Of a DNA stretch of 64,000 nt, positions 60,491-64,000 are shown one piece after another. The DNA lies in assembly GCF_963924675.1 (NCBI RefSeq), contig NC_089232.1, positions 42,944,522 to 43,008,521 on the forward strand. Direction: 5' to 3'. The notes under the pieces were generated by a model. That model ran no database searches. It worked only from the letters and a program-made list of their open reading frames with translations, and was not told the origin of the DNA. A program made the translations under genes and the position numbers. How positions within the stretch are numbered: the first letter of the stretch is position 1; each line of letters opens with the position of its first letter. Source of the stretch: Phocoena phocoena. Taxonomy: Eukaryota > Chordata > Mammalia > Artiodactyla > Phocoenidae.

Positions 60491-61406
60491 TTTCAAAATA
60501 CATAGGCATATGTTTATGATTGTATACTGTTAAGGAAGCAATTTGATGAAATGATATCTAGTTTCATTTCCAACTCCCAAATTCTACAGTACCCACTCCG
60601 TATCATCTAACACATCAATACTTCCATAAAGAGCCAGTCCATTTCTCTCAGACCATTGGAAATGCTGCCTTTCTCTTCTTCTTCTACCCCCTGTAGCGTG
60701 TTAATTACAACACTGATCATTATTCATTTTCGCAACTCCCAGAAAGTACCTGCTCATTGCCTGTTCAATGAATAATCTTGTTGCTTCCAAAGCAAGGACG
60801 TCTACACTGCTCTGTAGCTATCATTGTATAGCGTATTGTAAAGAGCCAATAAATTGGCTGACCAGTTACTTAAAACCCCACTCCTAAAAAAATGTGGGGA
60901 AGGTCACTTAGTCACTTTGCATCCTATGCTTAGTCATCTCTGCATCCACCAAGTTTTACTATCTTTCTTAAAAAAAAAAAAAAAAAAAAGAAGCAGTCAA
61001 AGAATGGGTTGATTATTGGAAACCTTTCCTCCCTCTACTCCTGAAGGTGTAACTCAGCAGCAGCTCTCAGTTCTTACTGTGTATTGCCCAAGTGTTGAAA
61101 TGTCTCTATTGTTGAATTTATGAACTAATCTTGGTTTTCATCTCTCTACATCTGATCACCCACACCCACTAAATAGAATGACAGTAGTTACCATGTATCT
61201 GCCTTGTAAGAACCTTTGAAATTATCTTTGCAAAGTATTCTGAGGCCAATAAGAAAGAGACACCCCAAATATATACTGGTATTTTCTCTTCCTAAATTCC
61301 AATGCTTATCTTAAAAGTTAATATTTTTTTTTGGGAATTCTTGAAGATAGTTTTATAAACTGGCAGAAGAGTTTTCAGTACCATGTTATCAAGCCCCTAT
61401 GCTCCA
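60491..61406. other. Unassigned, with an A20 run at 60970-60989
   Basis: The A run has no SINE body upstream. Nothing else recognised. Confidence 0.5.
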
Positions 61407-61574
61407 TTTTTAAAATTTATTTTATTTATTTATTTTTGGCTGTATTGGGTCTTTGTTGTTTCTGTGCTGGCTTTCTCTAGTTGTGGCGAGCAGGGGCTAC
61501 TCTTCGTTGCAGTGCGTGGGCTTCACTAGTTGTGGCATGCAGATTCAGTAGTTGTTGCTCGCAGGCTCCAGAGC
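61407..61574 (-). mobile_element. CHR-1-like SINE, 3' half only
   Basis: A T/ATTT tail, then TTTTTGGCTGTATTGGGTCT and TTCACTAGTTGTGGCATGCA match the 3' body of the element at 17033. The tRNA-like head is missing, so it is 5'-truncated or partly deleted. No clear target duplication. Confidence 0.82.
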
Positions 61575-62029
61575 TAGATAAGCATCTAAATTTGTTGAAA
61601 TATTGACCTTATTCTCAATAAAGGGCAGATATCTAAGATGTTGTCTCTGAAAGCATAATAGGGAAACAATACAACACTCTGTAGAAGATGAAGTCATACA
61701 AAGCAGTAGTTCACAGGAATCAATGGCATTCTCCTCTCAGAGCTCAGATGCTCCTTTACTCTATCATTAACATGGAGGTCCTTGCTCTCAGCCTAACCAT
61801 TTTCCTCTGGGGCTCTTTGGAATAGAATGTAAAGTTTCTCACGTGCTTTGCTAACCTGAGTTCAGCCAGGTGTAAAGGGAAACGCAATTTTGCTGTCACC
61901 ATTCTTGTTATCTCAATTTTGATGTAGATATTTATGCGTTAGGTGGTCTCAGTGCCTCCTGGCTTTCTAACAGCACCCCTCACTATGTTTCCCTCCTCCA
62001 ACTTTTCCTTCCAGTGAGAAGCCTTATCT
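61575..62029. other. Unassigned noncoding sequence
   Basis: Nothing recognised. Confidence 0.5.
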
Positions 62030-62330
62030 TTTAAAACAACTTGTCAAAAACTATCACTGACATCCACTGCCTGCACATAAAATCCAGACATCTTAGCCTA
62101 ACGTCCGAAACCTTCCATGATATGACCCTAACCTGCTTCCTAGCCATAAATCTGATTTTTCCCTTGGTTGAACTGGTAGTCCACACAAACTGTTCTACTC
62201 AGTGCTGATTTAACCTGTTGTTTAATGTTCCATGTCCTATATTTTTGCTGTTTCCTAGCCCCCGTTTTTCCTTCCACCAGAATTGTAGGCCATGTTAAAA
62301 TCCCTCTTTTTTTAGCCATCCTGGGGGGGA
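62030..62330 (+). mobile_element. LINE-2 relic
   Basis: AAAATCCAGACATCTTAGCC, CCTTCCATGATATGACCCTA and CCTAACCTGCTTCCTAGCC follow the L2 3' region. Confidence 0.65.
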
Positions 62331-62589
62331 AGTAGCACCTATATTTGGGACAGTTCAGTACTACCCTTAGGTATAACCTCTGTTGTTAGTATTGTTATTG
62401 TTTTTATATGTTTTACATCTGTCACTGTGCCAAAAGCTCCATAGGACAGAGTTTATGGATCAGCTATCCTTATCATCCTCACAAGATCATATTCCTAGTC
62501 TGCACTCAAATATGTATTTGCTCGAAGATACCTAACAATTTATCATACCACTGTGGTTAGTGTTGCAGGCCCTGCCACAGAAATTTTAA
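62331..62589. other. Unassigned noncoding sequence
   Basis: Nothing recognised. Confidence 0.5.
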
Positions 62590-62750
62590 ATATATACTTT
62601 TATTAAGTTAATAAATCTTCACAATGATATTGCAAGATAACTACCTTTACTATTAATTTTTTAAAAAGGCGTATCAAACTAAGATCCAAGAAAAAATGAA
62701 GTGACTTGCCAAGACCATAGAGTCAAAGTGTCTGCGGCAGAGTTTTTGAA
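62590..62750 (-). mobile_element. MIR SINE fragment
   Basis: AATCTTCACAATGATATTGC and AAGTGACTTGCCAAGACCAT, then GTCTGCGGCAGAGTTT, are antisense MIR landmarks. Confidence 0.6.
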
Positions 62751-63699
62751 CAGGTTTATTTCACTCAAGGAACATCATCCCAGTAAGGCTGAGGCAAGAA
62801 TTCTAATATTAAAAACAAAAACAAAAGCAAAATCATTTGTGCAAAGCGTGTCAGGCTGGTTTGTGAGACAAGAGCCCCCCAAGCTCCTGAACATGAGTAG
62901 GAGAAATATCCAGAGATTGAAACACTTTAGGAAAAATCCCTTACCACAGATTGTATGCATGTACTATGTTTACTGTCAGATTTGAGTTATGCTTCAGACA
63001 ATGAGATTCTGTGTTCACTATGCTGCTTGAAGCTGATGTATTTAGGGTTAGCTGTAAACCAATTTGTGAGGGAGAAAAAGTTGTGTTATATATGCTGGTG
63101 TGTCATTTGCTGGGGCATAGCCTGACCTACATGAGTCCCTCCAAAATTTCTCAGTCTGCCTTATGTGTTCCACTGACAGCCCATGTTTAGATCCAATTTC
63201 TGAGCCAATGTCAATCAAAGCTGGCCTTCTGGGGCTTAGAATTATGTCACCTGTCTTAGATCTGGTAACTGAGTTGTGATTGCTAGCTCTGAAATTATTT
63301 CCATGTTCCTTTTGTTTTCAGGCTATGTCTTGGTGCATCTGGAACTGATTTCCCTAGGGAGAGAGTTTAGATGTGGACATGGGAAGTGCAAACTGAAGCA
63401 CAGTGTCAAGATTTACCAAGGATGTAAGCAGCCAAGTTGTATTAGAGCAAAAATGTTGCCCAAAACATTTTACCAAACAAATAGGATGAAAAAAGAGTTC
63501 TAGGATATAGAAGTCAGAGTTGGTGTTAAATGATCTAAAGCAAAGGAGTAAGCGGATGAGAAGCACTGAGTCAGAGGAGTCCATGACTAGGGGAATAGGA
63601 TGAGACCCTGGGAGGATCAATGCAAGAATGATCTTTGGGGGCTCAGGACATGTTCTGAGGTCAGTAAGATGATGCCATAGGCAAAGATTGCTTTATTAA
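62751..63699. other. Unassigned noncoding sequence
   Basis: Frames of 61-94 codons, including 62701-62985 and 63276-63503, show no motif or domain; I do not call genes. Confidence 0.45.
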
Positions 63700-63748
63700 A
63701 ATTTTTTTAAAAAATTTTATTGGAGTATAGTTGATTTAAAATGTTGTA
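63700..63748 (-). mobile_element. Very short LINE-1 3' end
   Basis: A T-rich start then TTTTATTGGAGTATAGTTGA, the extreme L1 3' end, truncated after about 50 bases. Confidence 0.65.
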
Positions 63749-64000
63749 TTTATTCATTCAAAACATATCCATGTGATGACTTCCATTCAATCATTCTTCC
63801 ATTTAGCAGAAGGGTTACAGTGCCGGTTCAAAAGGGAGTTTTCAGTTAAGCAAGTAATACAGACAGAAATCAAATAATTATACAAGTAGTTGAGAAATTA
63901 TAATTTTGAAAACTGTGAAGGAAAAGACTTCCATGGGGAAGAATCATAGATGAGACTGACGGTGAAATATTAACCACCTGTAGGATGGAGGGTGCACATC
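63749..64000. other. Unassigned right edge
   Basis: Nothing recognised. Confidence 0.5.

Noticed and set aside
60970..60989. A20 run as the tail of a SINE or processed pseudogene
   Set aside because: No SINE body or gene-like sequence lies upstream and no flanking duplication is seen.
1..64000. CRISPR array, bacterial operon, phage or intact virus
   Set aside because: Repeats and composition are those of a mammalian nuclear genome. No regularly spaced repeats and no prokaryotic gene layout.

Overview
The window is nuclear DNA from a mammal, most likely a cetacean (whale or dolphin). The best marker is a set of tRNA-derived SINEs of the CHR type, built around TGGTGGCGCAGTGGTTGAGAG and GGTTCGTGCCCCGG. 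Two are on the + strand (43624-43808, 58028-58238) and one on the - strand (25611-25822), with older relatives at 17033-17391 and 61407-61574. I see none of the BovB/Bov-tA elements expected in a ruminant. The sequence is AT-rich and has no bacterial or viral gene organisation.

I find no host protein-coding gene, exon, processed pseudogene or structural RNA gene that I can defend. Every long reading frame is either an out-of-frame pass through a repeat or too short and composition-driven to be a gene. The only recognisable protein-coding relics are broken LINE-1 reading frames.

Layout. 1-3523: the 5' half of an antisense LINE-1 with its true 5' end, running off the left edge. 3.7-4.7 kb: an MLT1-like LTR, an L1M fragment and a MER5A-type element. 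5-25 kb: mostly unassigned sequence with scattered L2, MIR, hAT-type elements, a HAL1-like stretch and a palindromic MITE (22165-22355). 25.1-26.2 kb: a 5'-truncated L1 carrying a nested SINE, both with visible target-site duplications. 26.7-27.7 kb: L2 and MIR. 27.7-35 kb: largely unassigned. 35-48 kb: hAT, MIR and L2 relics, a SINE, a 67-bp tandem duplication and an MLT1 LTR. 48816-54378: a second, older, nearly full-length antisense L1, interrupted by the 3' end of a younger L1. 55-64 kb: SINEs, L2, MIR, two more L1 3' tails and unassigned sequence.

The reading I favour is an intergenic or large-intron segment. Several repeat-free blocks (6.5-7.1, 12.1-12.7, 20.1-20.4, 23.0-23.4, 29.1-29.7 and 43.9-44.7 kb) look by eye like conserved noncoding sequence, and three CTCF-like motifs are present. 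These are hypotheses for alignment. I found no convincing new biological system. The points most worth checking are the CTCF-type motif in an L1 5' UTR, the two recent tandem duplications, the nested insertions and the candidate conserved blocks.
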